A DNA stretch of 64,000 nt from Firmicutes bacterium HGW-Firmicutes-1 (GCA_002841625.1 PHAG01000004.1:144317-208316), one strand, 5' to 3'. Shown: positions 31,199 through 41,021, counted from the stretch's first letter. Program-made: numbers and translations. Notes: generated by a model from the sequence alone, not told the origin.

Positions 31199-31870
31199 TT
31201 ATTTGACTTCGTCTTCTTCCATCATCTTTTCTAAATATGCAACAACTCCCGCATGAATGCCATAAGCAATCTTCGTTTGGTACTCTTCATTAATCAAAAG
31301 ATCAGCTTCTGCAGGGTTTGATAAAAATCCACATTCAACAATAACTGTTGTTACAGCAGTTTCTTTTAATAAAAAGTAGCTGCTATTCGCTTTAATCTCT
31401 CTATTATTTTCTGCATCAACATTTAATGCCATGGATTGTTGAATGTATCCTGCAAGATCTTTTCCTTCCGTTGACTCATCAAAATAAAACACTTGAGCAC
31501 CCCTACAGTTTTCAGTTTGATAACTGTTTTGATGAATGCTGATTACAAGAGCAGCATCACTTTCATTACATAATCTAACCCTCTCTTGTAGGTCGGATTT
31601 CTTTTTGTTTTTTACGCCTTCCTTATACAAAGCATCGTCTGTTTCTCTCGTCATAATAACTGTGATTCCCTGCATCTCTAAATAACTCTTAAGTTTTATT
31701 GCAATGCTTAAATTAATATCCTTTTCAAGTGCATCATTGGTACCAACTTTACCTGGATCATTTCCTCCATGCCCAGGATCGATTACGATCACTAAAGATT
31801 TTTCTGCTTTTTGGAAGGTAGGAAGATAATCTCTAACAATTAGATTCATACTGAGTAAAAATAAAATCAA
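31199..31870 (-). CDS. cwlD: N-acetylmuramoyl-L-alanine amidase, CwlD-like
   Basis: About 223-233 residues. One N-terminal membrane segment precedes an Amidase_3 domain with all zinc-site motifs: VIDPGHGGNDPG, the Glu of LEKDINLSIAIKL, ISIHQNSY and VECGFLSNPAEADLL. The size and single domain match CwlD, which trims peptide stems for muramic-lactam formation in spore cortex. The listed start is TTG 31870, which cuts the membrane segment; AAGGTGG at 31917-31911 instead points to an ATT codon at 31900, giving a basic IKRWIKP N-terminus. Stop is certain, start is not. The GH18 hydrolase gene lies just upstream, a sensible spore/wall neighbour. Confidence 0.85.
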   Translation of the reverse strand: MILFLLSMNLIVRDYLPTFQKAEKSLVIVIDPGHGGNDPGKVGTNDALEKDINLSIAIKLKSYLEMQGITVIMTRETDDALYKEGVKNKKKSDLQERVRLCNESDAALVISIHQNSYQTENCRGAQVFYFDESTEGKDLAGYIQQSMALNVDAENNREIKANSSYFLLKETAVTTVIVECGFLSNPAEADLLINEEYQTKIAYGIHAGVVAYLEKMMEEDEVK

Positions 31871-31963
31871 AACAAGTATTGGTTTAATCCATCTTTTAAT
31901 GATATTACTGCCACCTTAACTTTTTATACATTATATTTTTGGCCTAAAGTAATTATACTTTAA

Positions 31964-33679
31964 TTATTTTAGATACTCCTCTAGGACCTGCCATACTTCA
32001 TCTTTTTCCAAACCTAGTTTCCATCCCGAAACGCCAGCCAAATCATATTCTATTGCAAGGCTCACCTTTTCCTCAATTGATTTTTCTTCTTCTAGCCAAA
32101 TTTTATAAGTAATGTCCTCAATGATATACTCTCCATAATATTGAGCAACTATTTCGTCCCATTTAATATCTGCCTTGTTCTCTACTAATATTTCATAAGC
32201 CTTCTTCATACTATAGGCCTTTGACGATACTACTACTTCTCCTTCAACTACTTCCTCCATCCATAATCTAGTATAATATGGCAAACCAAGAATTATCTTT
32301 TCCTTTGGAACCTCTTTTAATGTATCAATAATACCTTTTTCCACAAATCCAATAGAGGCAACGGAACCACTTTCTGCTGAACCAGACCAATGTTCATCGT
32401 AAGCCATGATCATGACGTAATCCACTATCTTTCCTATCTCTCCCCTATTATAATGTGCTGTCCAGGCCGATGGAACATACAAATCTACAGATACAATTAG
32501 ACCTTGCTTTTTTAAATAAGGTGTAAGCTCTTTCATAAACTGAACATAATGTATTCCATCTTCCTTTGCAATACTTTCAAAATCAATGTTTATTCCATCT
32601 AATTCATAAATTGCTGCTAATGCAAGGATTTGCTTGATGACTTTTTCTCTCTTTTCCGTACTGCTTAATACATCGTGCGTAATTGTCGAACTAAAACTGT
32701 TGCTTAACAATGCCCACACTTGATAACCTTGATCATGTGCCCAGTTTACATAACTAACATCTGCTAAATTAGATATATTTCCGTCTGAATCACTAATCGC
32801 AAACCAGGTTGGAGAAAGAACATCTAGTCCCGAAGCACCCTCTATTGTTTTCATCAATCCACTGTTTGCACTTGCATTCGTAACTTGATGCCATACAATA
32901 TTAACTTTTCCATCGAAACTAGGAACTGGTGAATGGGCTTTCATTTCTTCTTGTTTTCCAGGGATATTTGTTGTTTCTACTATAGAATCTTTTTGCAAAA
33001 ACCCAATATAGCCCTCTTCTGTTCTTACCTTATACCACTGTTCACTTTCCTCATAAATCTTAACATTTTCCCCTAGCTGTAATTTTTTAATATAGTTGCT
33101 GTTTTTATTCTTTGTAATTCGAAGCTTGACTTTTTCTGTCTTGATACTCCCTTGGACTGAATCTTTTTTTACATCATCTATAATCAACAAATCAAGCTCC
33201 TCGTTGTATTTTACTGAATAGGTGCAAAACTTTCCAAGTAAGTCAAGAGGAATATAGCCGCTCGAATCCTCCATTTGAATAATTGGCATGTTTAATCTTA
33301 ACGGTTCATCGTTTACAAAATAATTCAATTCATCACTTTTCATTCTCACTACGTCTTGCGTTGTAGTGTAGGTCAATGTACTCTCTTTTTCATCCCAATA
33401 AAAGTTAGGATTTAAGTACTCTATTACAAAATCTATTGGTAAATAAATTTTATTCTCAAGGATTACTGGATAATGATTAAGCACAATAGGTTGATCTTCG
33501 AAAACAACATATGTATAATCTTCTTCAATCCCTTCAAATATTTCAGATGCATGGGCTTTCTCATACCCTGGAAAAAGCTCTCTTAATTTTGCAAATCCTT
33601 TCAATAGAAATACTGAAAGCAATATAATAAATGCACTAATTATAGTGATACGAAATATAATTGTTGCAACTTTTTTCAT
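31964..33679 (-). CDS. GH18-family hydrolase with SH3 domain (spore-type peptidoglycan hydrolase)
   Basis: 571 residues. A membrane anchor (about 5-28) is followed by a copper-amine-oxidase-like N-terminal region (about 50-150; PIVLNHYPVILENKIYLP), an SH3b domain (about 180-235; GENVKIYEESEQWYKVRT) and a GH18 barrel (about 255-571). The GH18 active site DGINIDFES (DxxDxDxE form) is complete, with YVMIMAYDEHW as the matching product-side motif. Proteins like this (YaaH/YdhD/SleL group) act on spore cortex or cell-wall glycan strands. Start at ATG 33679, preceded by AGGAG eight bases upstream. It follows the histidine kinase gene by 12 bases, so the kinase locus may control it. Confidence 0.88.
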   Translation of the reverse strand: MKKVATIIFRITIISAFIILLSVFLLKGFAKLRELFPGYEKAHASEIFEGIEEDYTYVVFEDQPIVLNHYPVILENKIYLPIDFVIEYLNPNFYWDEKESTLTYTTTQDVVRMKSDELNYFVNDEPLRLNMPIIQMEDSSGYIPLDLLGKFCTYSVKYNEELDLLIIDDVKKDSVQGSIKTEKVKLRITKNKNSNYIKKLQLGENVKIYEESEQWYKVRTEEGYIGFLQKDSIVETTNIPGKQEEMKAHSPVPSFDGKVNIVWHQVTNASANSGLMKTIEGASGLDVLSPTWFAISDSDGNISNLADVSYVNWAHDQGYQVWALLSNSFSSTITHDVLSSTEKREKVIKQILALAAIYELDGINIDFESIAKEDGIHYVQFMKELTPYLKKQGLIVSVDLYVPSAWTAHYNRGEIGKIVDYVMIMAYDEHWSGSAESGSVASIGFVEKGIIDTLKEVPKEKIILGLPYYTRLWMEEVVEGEVVVSSKAYSMKKAYEILVENKADIKWDEIVAQYYGEYIIEDITYKIWLEEEKSIEEKVSLAIEYDLAGVSGWKLGLEKDEVWQVLEEYLK

Positions 33680-33691
33680 TGTGTTCATCTC

Positions 33692-35437
33692 CTAGGCAAT
33701 TGATTTATCTTCTATTGTTAATGGTATTTTGATATGCAAGCTAAAACCTTCTCCATCTGGTGATCCACACGATAGGGTACCTTCCAACTCCTTAACCCTT
33801 TGTTCCATTCCTAATAATCCATTTCCTTTTATTAAATGGTTACATCCCTTTCCATTATCTGCAATAACAAGGTCAAGGCCTGAACCATTAACCCTGATTC
33901 CCAGTGTTATTTGAGTTGCTTGTCCATGTCTTACAGCATTGGTTAATCCTTCTTGACACATTCTATAAATAGCATCATAATACTTTGGCGCTATTGCTTC
34001 CTCTGCATATCTTGCAATTACTTCAACATGGGTACCTAAGGCTTCGATCTCTTGTCCCATCTTCTCAATTTCTTCCACTAGTTTATTGACGTTAATACTT
34101 GTAGTTGTGTTCCCCGCCAAGGACTTCTTTAGCTCTACAAAGCCTTCTCTTACTATATCTCTCGTTAAAATTATATTTTGATTTGTAACCGCCCTATCTT
34201 TTCTAACCATTGCATAGCTCATATCAAGCAACGAAATTACAAGTGTTAATGAATGTCCAATAATATCATGCAACTCCTTTGATACACGATTACGCTCTTT
34301 TGCAATAGTCAGTTTTTTGATAACGGCTAATTCCTCTGAAAGTGCACGATTTACTCTCTCAAGCTCATCATTTTTACTTTCAAGTTGCTTTTCAGCCTTG
34401 ATGTATTGGGTAACTTCAATAAATCTAAAAATTACATACCGAAGTATTTTCTTTTCATTTTTGATTTTTTCTAATTGAACAATAAAATCCCGATCTATAT
34501 GATGCACTCTAAGTTCTAAGGTTACCTTCTCAAGCTCAGGTTCACTGTGTATGAACTCATTAAATTGCATCTTTAGACCATCAAAATGATCAATATTATA
34601 TTTATTATCTTCCAGATACCTTTCTAATGTTACGTTGTCAAGTACTTGAAGGTGCTCGGTAGCATATCGATTCATGATAGCATTATATTTAACAATCTTC
34701 ATATCTTTATCAGCTATAAATATACCCTCATGCATATTTTCAAATATAGTATACCTAGCAATCTTTCTAATATCCAAAAACTTATATCTATACGAAACAT
34801 ATCCAAATATTAAAAATGTTACATTAAACATAATTGGTGTAATATCTGTAGGAATCCAAGTTAAGACAAAAACATGAAATATATTTGCAATCATCGGTAA
34901 CCCTAATCCAATCGTTAGTAGAATCTTTTTACTATTTTCCATATCATTATTATTCTGATATAGACCCTTTAGCAAATAAATATAAGCAAAACAAATTAAG
35001 CTATATGAAAAAAATGTATGGAAATAAAAAGCAGCTCCATACGTCTTACTGGTCATTGAAAATTCACTAAAAAACAAATGATGATATCCATTTGTAATAA
35101 GTAGTCCATAATTAATCGTATTGACTAAAAAGATCCCTAAACTTATCTCTTCTCTAATCTTTTTCCCTTGTTGATAAAAATATGCAAAGTGCAGGAAGAC
35201 ACTTCCAAAGTAACATACTCCTATATACTGAAGAATCGTAAAAATCCATGTCAATGTCTCATTTGGAGAAAAAAGCGTTAATACCTTTCCTAAAATCCAA
35301 ACAAAAATGGCTGCTTGTAAAACCAAGAAACCTCTTAATAGCTTTGTATTTTCTCCCCTTAAATAAAATATAACATTAAATCCAACCGAAATTAAGAGTG
35401 AGATTACATAAAAAACTTCTCCATATAACCGATCCAT
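33692..35437 (-). CDS. Sensor histidine kinase, 7TM type with PAS domain (NarL partner)
   Basis: 581 residues. Seven membrane helices occupy about 1-225 (7TM sensor), then a PAS domain (about 230-345, EKLIVKYNAIMNRY-like region), a coiled-coil, a HisKA_3 domain with the H-box ERNRVSKELHDIIGHSLT, and a HATPase domain with CQEGLTNAVRHGQA (N box), VIADNGKGC (G1) and GNGLLGMEQRV. All catalytic parts are intact, so it can autophosphorylate. The ribosome site GAGGAAATGAAT favours ATG 35437. The regulator gene ends 10 bases upstream and a second, degenerate sensor lies before that. Confidence 0.92.
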   Translation of the reverse strand: MDRLYGEVFYVISLLISVGFNVIFYLRGENTKLLRGFLVLQAAIFVWILGKVLTLFSPNETLTWIFTILQYIGVCYFGSVFLHFAYFYQQGKKIREEISLGIFLVNTINYGLLITNGYHHLFFSEFSMTSKTYGAAFYFHTFFSYSLICFAYIYLLKGLYQNNNDMENSKKILLTIGLGLPMIANIFHVFVLTWIPTDITPIMFNVTFLIFGYVSYRYKFLDIRKIARYTIFENMHEGIFIADKDMKIVKYNAIMNRYATEHLQVLDNVTLERYLEDNKYNIDHFDGLKMQFNEFIHSEPELEKVTLELRVHHIDRDFIVQLEKIKNEKKILRYVIFRFIEVTQYIKAEKQLESKNDELERVNRALSEELAVIKKLTIAKERNRVSKELHDIIGHSLTLVISLLDMSYAMVRKDRAVTNQNIILTRDIVREGFVELKKSLAGNTTTSINVNKLVEEIEKMGQEIEALGTHVEVIARYAEEAIAPKYYDAIYRMCQEGLTNAVRHGQATQITLGIRVNGSGLDLVIADNGKGCNHLIKGNGLLGMEQRVKELEGTLSCGSPDGEGFSLHIKIPLTIEDKSIA

Positions 35438-35447
35438 ATTCATTTCC

Positions 35448-36098
35448 TCAACTTAAATTGTTTTTAATGGCAAAGATAACTAGCTGTGTTCTATCCTTAA
35501 TTTCTAACTTTTCTAAGAGCTTTGACACCTTATTTTTTACCGTTCCTTCTGTAAAGTTTAAATCCTCTGCAATTTCCTTGTTGCTTTTACCGTCTACCAC
35601 TTGCTTAATAATGCTTATATCCTTACATGATAAATGATAGCTTTCTATAGCTGTTGCTATTGTATTTTTCTCAGTAATCGTTTGTTTCACCCCTGAACGC
35701 AATGAACTTATTACACTCTTATGCATAACATATAGGTCATGAACAACACTTTTTACTGCTAGTACTAATGCTTCCGGCTTAATATCTTTGACCAAATAAC
35801 CATCTGCTCCCTTTTCCATTGCCTCAAATATTGAATCTTCATCCTCAAAGGTAGTAAGAATAATTACTTTAGTATGGGGGTATTGCTCTTTGATTTTCTT
35901 TGTTGCGCCTATACCATCAAGCTTAGGCATTCTAATATCCATAAGAATGATATCAGGTCTAATTCTTTTGCAAGCTTCTAAAGCTTCATACCCATTGCAA
36001 CCTCCATCAAAAACTGTAATCTCAAGATCTTGACTTAACATAAATATTAAAGTTTCTTTTAGCAATACTTGATCATCTACAACCATAGCTTTAATCAT
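35448..36098 (-). CDS. NarL/LuxR-family response regulator
   Basis: 216 residues. Receiver domain with the phosphoaccepting Asp in PDIILMDIRMPKLDG, Thr in IILTTFEDE and Lys in GYLVKDIKPE; C-terminal LuxR helix-turn-helix with GKSNKEIAEDLNFTEGTVK and VSKLLEKLEIKDRTQLV. It overlaps the degenerate sensor gene by eight bases and precedes the intact kinase gene, so it is the shared partner. Probable targets are its own operon or the downstream GH18 and amidase genes. Confidence 0.94.
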   Translation of the reverse strand: MIKAMVVDDQVLLKETLIFMLSQDLEITVFDGGCNGYEALEACKRIRPDIILMDIRMPKLDGIGATKKIKEQYPHTKVIILTTFEDEDSIFEAMEKGADGYLVKDIKPEALVLAVKSVVHDLYVMHKSVISSLRSGVKQTITEKNTIATAIESYHLSCKDISIIKQVVDGKSNKEIAEDLNFTEGTVKNKVSKLLEKLEIKDRTQLVIFAIKNNLS

Positions 36099-37443
36099 TT
36101 AATCCAACTCCCTTCTTATACCGTGATACTGCTTGTCTCATTTCATCAAGTGCATCTCTTGCCCTTGAGGTTGTCTCTCTAATTGCAATCTCTACTACTT
36201 CATCACGTTCCTCTTGCTCTAACAATAAACCACACACTTCAAGAAGTGCCATGATTTCTGTCATTGAATGACCAAAAGTATCATTGATTTCAGTCATCAA
36301 TACATTTCTCTCCTTTTCAACCGTTAATTCCTTCATATTTTCCATATGCTCTTCAAGCTTTTTATTTGCTTTTAAAAGTTGATCGTTTTTATGTATAATA
36401 CCCTTTTGTAAATGCATCATTTGTGTCATATCTCTAAAAGTAATCATGGTTGCAATCTTTTGTTGACGCTCATCAAAAATACTACTAACGGTATAAAATA
36501 AATGCAAATCCCTTTTTTCTATGTTAATTCGAAGCTCACCAGTAAACTGATTTTGTTCTACTTCCTTGACTGCACATAAAATGTTGTCAACAGAAAGCTT
36601 ATTGTCCGAAATAGATTTGAATTGATTCATCATATCTTCCAGTTTATTGATTGCTTCTATCGTTATATATTGTTTGAAGAAGTCCTTATTCAAATCAACA
36701 ATCTCTAATTTGTTGTTTATAACTATAATCCCATAATTTGCATTATTTAAAACCGATTCAAGCACGAAGGGAATCTTATCATACATTTGATATTTTATCG
36801 TTACCCCAATTAAACCACTCAAGTATAGAAACATAAATAAAATGAAGATGTCATGCTTCACATTCAACGTGCCTAAATAAAAAACAATATGTGCTAACAA
36901 ATCAAACCCAATGGCTGCTATAAAATAGAGACTTTGCTTCGTTCTGTTAAGCCCCTCTGTCTTTAAATTATAATAAATGAAAAATACAATTCCTACAAGT
37001 AAATAACCAATGATCAATGTCCCGTATATGTAACGAAGCTTCAATGCTTGGTTGCTACTTCCACCAATTGCTGAGGCAATTAATAAAATGAATGCAATAC
37101 AAGGTATACTACACCATAGCACTGACAATTTCTGATCCATAGGCCTTTTATAACTGTAGCTGTAAGCAAAGAGAAAAATATTGTACCCTACAAATACCAT
37201 CATCGCGTCTTTCAAATAGGAAAAATTTATTCTTACTGCATTATTCACTACCATATATTCCAGTAGTAATACAACTAACCAAAGGAGAAGCAACAAATGT
37301 GCAATGATATATTTTTTTATAAAGTAGCTTGGTTTTGCCTTAACATAAATATAAACAAAATAAAAAACCAATAACAATGTTGAAGCCAACAACAATACAA
37401 CTATACCAAAAATATGTAATGCGTTCGGTACAATTTCATTCAT
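36091..37443 (-). CDS. Degenerate sensor kinase: 7TM-PAS-HisKA_3 without His and without ATPase domain
   Basis: 450 residues. The N-terminal half has about seven membrane helices, then a PAS-like domain (about 235-345) and a coiled-coil leading to a HisKA_3-type helix pair. The H-box position reads ERNVLMTEINDTFGHSMTEI, with Asn where the phospho-acceptor His should be (codon AAT at 36285-36283; CAT would restore His). The HATPase_c domain is missing: the protein ends about 80 residues after this box with VSRYKKGVGLND. It resembles the intact kinase at 33692 up to that point, so duplication and loss is plausible. It may still bind the partner kinase or regulator. First gene of this operon, with its own promoter. 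Confidence 0.85.
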   Translation of the reverse strand: MNEIVPNALHIFGIVVLLLASTLLLVFYFVYIYVKAKPSYFIKKYIIAHLLLLLWLVVLLLEYMVVNNAVRINFSYLKDAMMVFVGYNIFLFAYSYSYKRPMDQKLSVLWCSIPCIAFILLIASAIGGSSNQALKLRYIYGTLIIGYLLVGIVFFIYYNLKTEGLNRTKQSLYFIAAIGFDLLAHIVFYLGTLNVKHDIFILFMFLYLSGLIGVTIKYQMYDKIPFVLESVLNNANYGIIVINNKLEIVDLNKDFFKQYITIEAINKLEDMMNQFKSISDNKLSVDNILCAVKEVEQNQFTGELRINIEKRDLHLFYTVSSIFDERQQKIATMITFRDMTQMMHLQKGIIHKNDQLLKANKKLEEHMENMKELTVEKERNVLMTEINDTFGHSMTEIMALLEVCGLLLEQEERDEVVEIAIRETTSRARDALDEMRQAVSRYKKGVGLND

Positions 37444-37477
37444 TTACTCTCCCCCTTCCATTATCATGATTAATTGT

Positions 37478-37506
37478 ATTAAACCATATTTTATTTAAAC
37501 ATACAA
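37478..37506 (-). promoter_or_regulatory. Promoter of the sensor-regulator operon
   Basis: On the minus strand TTGTAT (37506-37501) and TTTAAT (37483-37478) are 17 bases apart with TGG before the -10 box. Confidence 0.55.
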
Positions 37507-37511
37507 CATAA

Positions 37512-37535
37512 AAGCTATCCCTATTGGAATAGCTT
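37512..37535 (-). terminator. Terminator after the AIM24 gene
   Basis: On the minus strand AAGCTAT (37534-37528) pairs with ATAGCTT (37518-37512) around TCC-AATA-GGG, followed by TTTTATG. It is about 80 bases after the AIM24 stop and the T-run is short. Confidence 0.5.
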
Positions 37536-37617
37536 CTATTCTCCCATTTTGTTCCTCTAAAAACCTTCACATAACACTGTGTAAAACTACATCTATAACA
37601 TAAATATTATGTTATTC

Positions 37618-38409
37618 TTAATTACCATCAAGCAAGTTGCCAAATACTCCTAATATGCTTCCTTCCTCTTTGGACGATCCTCCAGTTCTTGATGCAGCCA
37701 ATACCTTATCCGCCATTCTACTAAATGGTAAAGACTGAAGCCACACTGTTCCTGGACCTGCAACTGTAGCAAAGAAAAGACCTTCACCACCAAAAATTGT
37801 ATTTTTAATTCCTCCGACAAATTGAATGTCATATTCGACTGAAGAAGTCAATGCTACTAAACAACCTGTATCTACTCTTAATGTTTCTCCTGCCTTTAAA
37901 TCTCTTCTAACTATGCAACCACCGGCATGTAAAAATGCCAATCCATCTCCTTCGAGCTTTTGCATAATGAAACCTTCTCCACCAAAGAAACCTACGCCAA
38001 TTTTCTTTTGAAATGCAATACCAATTGCAGTTCCTTTTGCTGCACATAAAAATGCATCCTTCTGGCAAATAATCTTACCATTGAAGTCTTTAAGCTCTAC
38101 CGGAATAATTTTTCCTGGATAAGGTGCTGCAAAAGCTACCTTTCTTTGAGCTTGATCTTTATTTTCAAACATAGTCATGAATAAGCTTTCACCTGTAATC
38201 ACACGTTTGCCCGCACTAGCAAGTTTACCCATAAAACTACTCTTAGCCGCTTGATTGCTACCATCTCCAAAAGTTGTTTCCATTTGGATACCTTGTTCCA
38301 TGTACATCATTGCGCCAGCTTCAGCAACAACAGCTTCTGATTGGTCAAGTGCAATTTCTACAAATTGCATATCATCACCATATAATACATAATCTACTTC
38401 ATGTGCCAT
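37618..38409 (-). CDS. AIM24/TIGR00266-family protein
   Basis: 263 residues, a cytoplasmic Gly-rich beta-sandwich protein of the AIM24 (TIGR00266) family whose function is unknown. Signs are [19 protein letters not shown] at the start of the fold, the [14 protein letters not shown] block, [39 protein letters not shown] and [26 protein letters not shown]. In Firmicutes it sometimes lies near stress or envelope genes. Its own terminator and a flanking gap make it a single-gene unit. Confidence 0.88.
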   Translation of the reverse strand: MAHEVDYVLYGDDMQFVEIALDQSEAVVAEAGAMMYMEQGIQMETTFGDGSNQAAKSSFMGKLASAGKRVITGESLFMTMFENKDQAQRKVAFAAPYPGKIIPVELKDFNGKIICQKDAFLCAAKGTAIGIAFQKKIGVGFFGGEGFIMQKLEGDGLAFLHAGGCIVRRDLKAGETLRVDTGCLVALTSSVEYDIQFVGGIKNTIFGGEGLFFATVAGPGTVWLQSLPFSRMADKVLAASRTGGSSKEEGSILGVFGNLLDGN

Positions 38410-38503
38410 CCAAGTTTCCCCCTATTTCATAAATAGTTCATCACAATAATGATATTGTACAACCTTTTATCTACTATTTTAAGTATCTTACGTCATTCAT
38501 AGC

Positions 38504-38519
38504 GATGACTTTAGTCATC
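38504..38519. other. Palindrome GATGACT-AGTCATC between the ABC operon and the AIM24 gene
   Basis: GATGACT (38504-38510) and AGTCATC (38513-38519) form a perfect 7-bp palindrome with a 2-base centre, followed by ATTTTT on the plus strand. It could end a read-through transcript or be an operator; no decision is possible. Confidence 0.35.
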
Positions 38520-38530
38520 ATTTTTAAAGT

Positions 38531-39694
38531 TTATACAGCTTTTCTATATGGAATAATTGATGCTAGTAGAAAAACAACTGCAATAACCAGTAGGATTATA
38601 ATTGGTTTTATAACATCCTCCATACCACCGTTGTAGAGAATCACCTTGCTTAACCCTACCATTCCCCATCGCTGAGGCAAGAATTCTGCAAAGGTTCTCA
38701 AAAATTTTGAACCCATCATCTCAACTGGCCACATACATCCACCAATCATTGATGTAGCAACGATTATTGTTGGTAGTATAGCCGCTAGCTGTTGCTGCGT
38801 TTTGATAAAACCTGTAATAAAAAGTCCCATGGCCGTCCCCGCAATAACGTATGCTCCAAGAACACATATGAGTGCTAACGTACTACCTCCCCAATTCATA
38901 TTAAAGAATAGCTTACTAGCCAATACTACAAATAACATTTGTACCATACTAACAACAAAATTACTAATTAGGTTTCCTGTAATAAGACTCATTTTAGATA
39001 AGGGTGATACGAGTTGTCTTTGCCAAACCATTAATTCCTTTTCATCTACAAGTGTTCCAATGCCAAACATGATCGTAAACATTGAAAAGAATAGTAAAAA
39101 TCCAGTGAAAGTACTTTTTATAACATTATACTTTACCCAATCATCTTTTTGAAAAAAGGAAGCTTTGCTTTGAAAAGTAGTAACTGTTTCCTTATTTTCT
39201 ACTAAGTCATCATAAATCTCCTTGGTAGTAATATCTACACCCTTAGCCACTAAAAAGCTTGTGATTCCTTTTGCAAAAAATTTATCTCCTATTACTTCGG
39301 AAATTAACGAACCGAGTGTGTTCTCTAAAGTACTCAATTCTGCTGATGCACCTTCTTTAAAGAAGGTAACATTTACCTTTCCTTGTTCTAGACCTACTTC
39401 GAAGCCTTCTTGTATATATACAAAGCCAATAATATTATCCTTTTTTAAATCTATAATACTTTCATCATAGGTACCTGCATAAAACTCATACGCTTTTTGG
39501 CTCTTAAGTTTATCTACGATCATTTCACTTATTTGCGAATGATCTTCATCCACAATGGCAACTTTAGGTGTAAATCCCTTGCTAAATCCAATACCAAAAA
39601 TATATATAAATACAAGGGTCATAGCAGTCATAATTATCATAACCGGTATCATAGCTTTGTAGTTTTTTATTTTCATTATGATAAAGCTTATCAT
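38531..39694 (-). CDS. ABC-2 type exporter permease (second of two)
   Basis: 387 residues. One N-terminal membrane helix (about 14-35), a large extracytoplasmic domain (about 35-175), then five helices: the ABC-2 layout. KVAIVDEDHSQISEMIV and the YRKAV end are typical. Its ATG overlaps the previous permease stop by four bases (ATGA). With the ATPase and the other permease it forms an LnrLMN-like exporter, known in Bacillus subtilis to give resistance to membrane-active polyenes such as linearmycins. Confidence 0.9.
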   Translation of the reverse strand: MISFIIMKIKNYKAMIPVMIIMTAMTLVFIYIFGIGFSKGFTPKVAIVDEDHSQISEMIVDKLKSQKAYEFYAGTYDESIIDLKKDNIIGFVYIQEGFEVGLEQGKVNVTFFKEGASAELSTLENTLGSLISEVIGDKFFAKGITSFLVAKGVDITTKEIYDDLVENKETVTTFQSKASFFQKDDWVKYNVIKSTFTGFLLFFSMFTIMFGIGTLVDEKELMVWQRQLVSPLSKMSLITGNLISNFVVSMVQMLFVVLASKLFFNMNWGGSTLALICVLGAYVIAGTAMGLFITGFIKTQQQLAAILPTIIVATSMIGGCMWPVEMMGSKFLRTFAEFLPQRWGMVGLSKVILYNGGMEDVIKPIIILLVIAVVFLLASIIPYRKAV

Positions 39695-41010
39695 GCAATT
39701 ACCCTCCTTTTACTCGCTTTTATAACAAACCCTGCACAAAGAATGAAAAACATTCCCATACCTAATAAAATCAATATATATTGCATACTTTCTTGCATTG
39801 GCCTAAACTTCATGCCGTTTAAGTAAATATGAATTGCAGAGCCATTTATTGCTATAAAATTGATTTTTTGAAGGGCTTTTGGTAATATTTCAACCGGAAT
39901 AAAACTTCCTCCAACTAAGGCCATTAAATTAACAATGCCAAATTCAAAAATATTTGCTATATAATATCGATCTGTTACTAAGGTTAATACCGATACCAAC
40001 ATACCTAGACCTCCCACTGCAAAAGAAGAACATAACATAGCAACTAAAATCGTTAAACCATCTCCCCATTCTACTGATATAGCGACTCTTGAAAAAACAA
40101 TCATAATCAAGCTTTGAATAACTGCAATTGACATAATTCTAACAAAATTACTCAACGCAATCTTAGCAATTGTTTTACCCGAAACTTCAAGTCTTTGAAG
40201 TGTAAACTCGTTTTTTTCTTCAATTAATGCTTTTCCACCTATGCTTGCTGCATAAAGTAAAAACATGGTCATGATTGCAACTGAATAATATTGAAAGCTA
40301 TTAAGTGCATCCTCTCCAGTTACTTCTTTTACTGCAATGCTTACTTTTTCATTGGATTGATTTCGCATTAACTGATTGATTACATCCAGTTCTTCCTGTT
40401 TAAATTCATTTGATATTACGGCATTTATCAAAACTGCCTTCTTAGCAACACTTCCGTTCATAGCATTCGTGAACCCATCTATAAACATTTCAGCCATATC
40501 TGCTGATAACTGATATTCTGAGTTCTTAATTATTTCTATTGTAACGGTATTTCTTCCCGGAGTTGACAAACTAATAAGTGAATTGTATACAAAGTTTTTA
40601 GGCAAAATAATGAGTGCCGATGTTTTATTTTCTTTTAAAAGTTGCTCTCCCGTCGCTCTATCAACTATTGAATAATGAATGATTTCTTTAATATCGTTGT
40701 CCCCAAGAAATTCTTCAAAAAAAATCTTTTCTGGGTCTGTTTCCTTGTAATCAAAATCATCTTGAAAATCTCCTAAGAAGCCAGATTCTAATATCCCCTT
40801 AAACTTATCCATTTCAAATTCATAATTATATTCCTTTACAATGGCTATTTCAAAACTTTGTATACCACTCCCCTCCTCATCTTCGGAGAAGACACCCTTT
40901 AATGCAGAACCCAATATTGACATAAGTACAATAGGCATTAGTAGAATAATCGCCAGGGTTTTCTTGTCATAAAGGATGTTTTTTATATCTTTAATAATCA
41001 TATTAAGCAT
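39691..41010 (-). CDS. ABC-2 type exporter permease (first of two)
   Basis: 439 residues. N-terminal helix after MLNMIIKDIKNILYDKKTLA, an extracytoplasmic domain of about 200 residues (about 40-225), then several helices (YYSVAIMTMFLLYAASIGG, LVSVLTLVTDRYYIANIF). GGAGG lies before the ATG. The pair of ABC-2 permeases with one ATPase indicates a heterodimeric exporter. Lies 11 bases after the ATPase gene. Substrate unknown; lipid-like or peptide antibiotics are the usual substrates of this group. Confidence 0.9.
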   Translation of the reverse strand: MLNMIIKDIKNILYDKKTLAIILLMPIVLMSILGSALKGVFSEDEEGSGIQSFEIAIVKEYNYEFEMDKFKGILESGFLGDFQDDFDYKETDPEKIFFEEFLGDNDIKEIIHYSIVDRATGEQLLKENKTSALIILPKNFVYNSLISLSTPGRNTVTIEIIKNSEYQLSADMAEMFIDGFTNAMNGSVAKKAVLINAVISNEFKQEELDVINQLMRNQSNEKVSIAVKEVTGEDALNSFQYYSVAIMTMFLLYAASIGGKALIEEKNEFTLQRLEVSGKTIAKIALSNFVRIMSIAVIQSLIMIVFSRVAISVEWGDGLTILVAMLCSSFAVGGLGMLVSVLTLVTDRYYIANIFEFGIVNLMALVGGSFIPVEILPKALQKINFIAINGSAIHIYLNGMKFRPMQESMQYILILLGMGMFFILCAGFVIKASKRRVIA

Positions 41011-41021
41011 AATAATCCTCC

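Noticed and set aside
31946..31961. AAAGTA-ATTA-TACTTT palindrome after the GH18 gene as a terminator
   Set aside because: The stem is short and A-T only and no T-run follows on the minus strand; an operator or chance is equally likely.
35448..37443. Frameshift joining the degenerate sensor to a hidden HATPase domain
   Set aside because: The next gene in all frames after its stop is the response regulator; no HATPase motif is seen in the overlap.
38504..38519. Palindrome at 38504 as the terminator of the ABC operon
   Set aside because: The T-run is on the plus strand while the operon runs on the minus strand, so it does not fit as that terminator.
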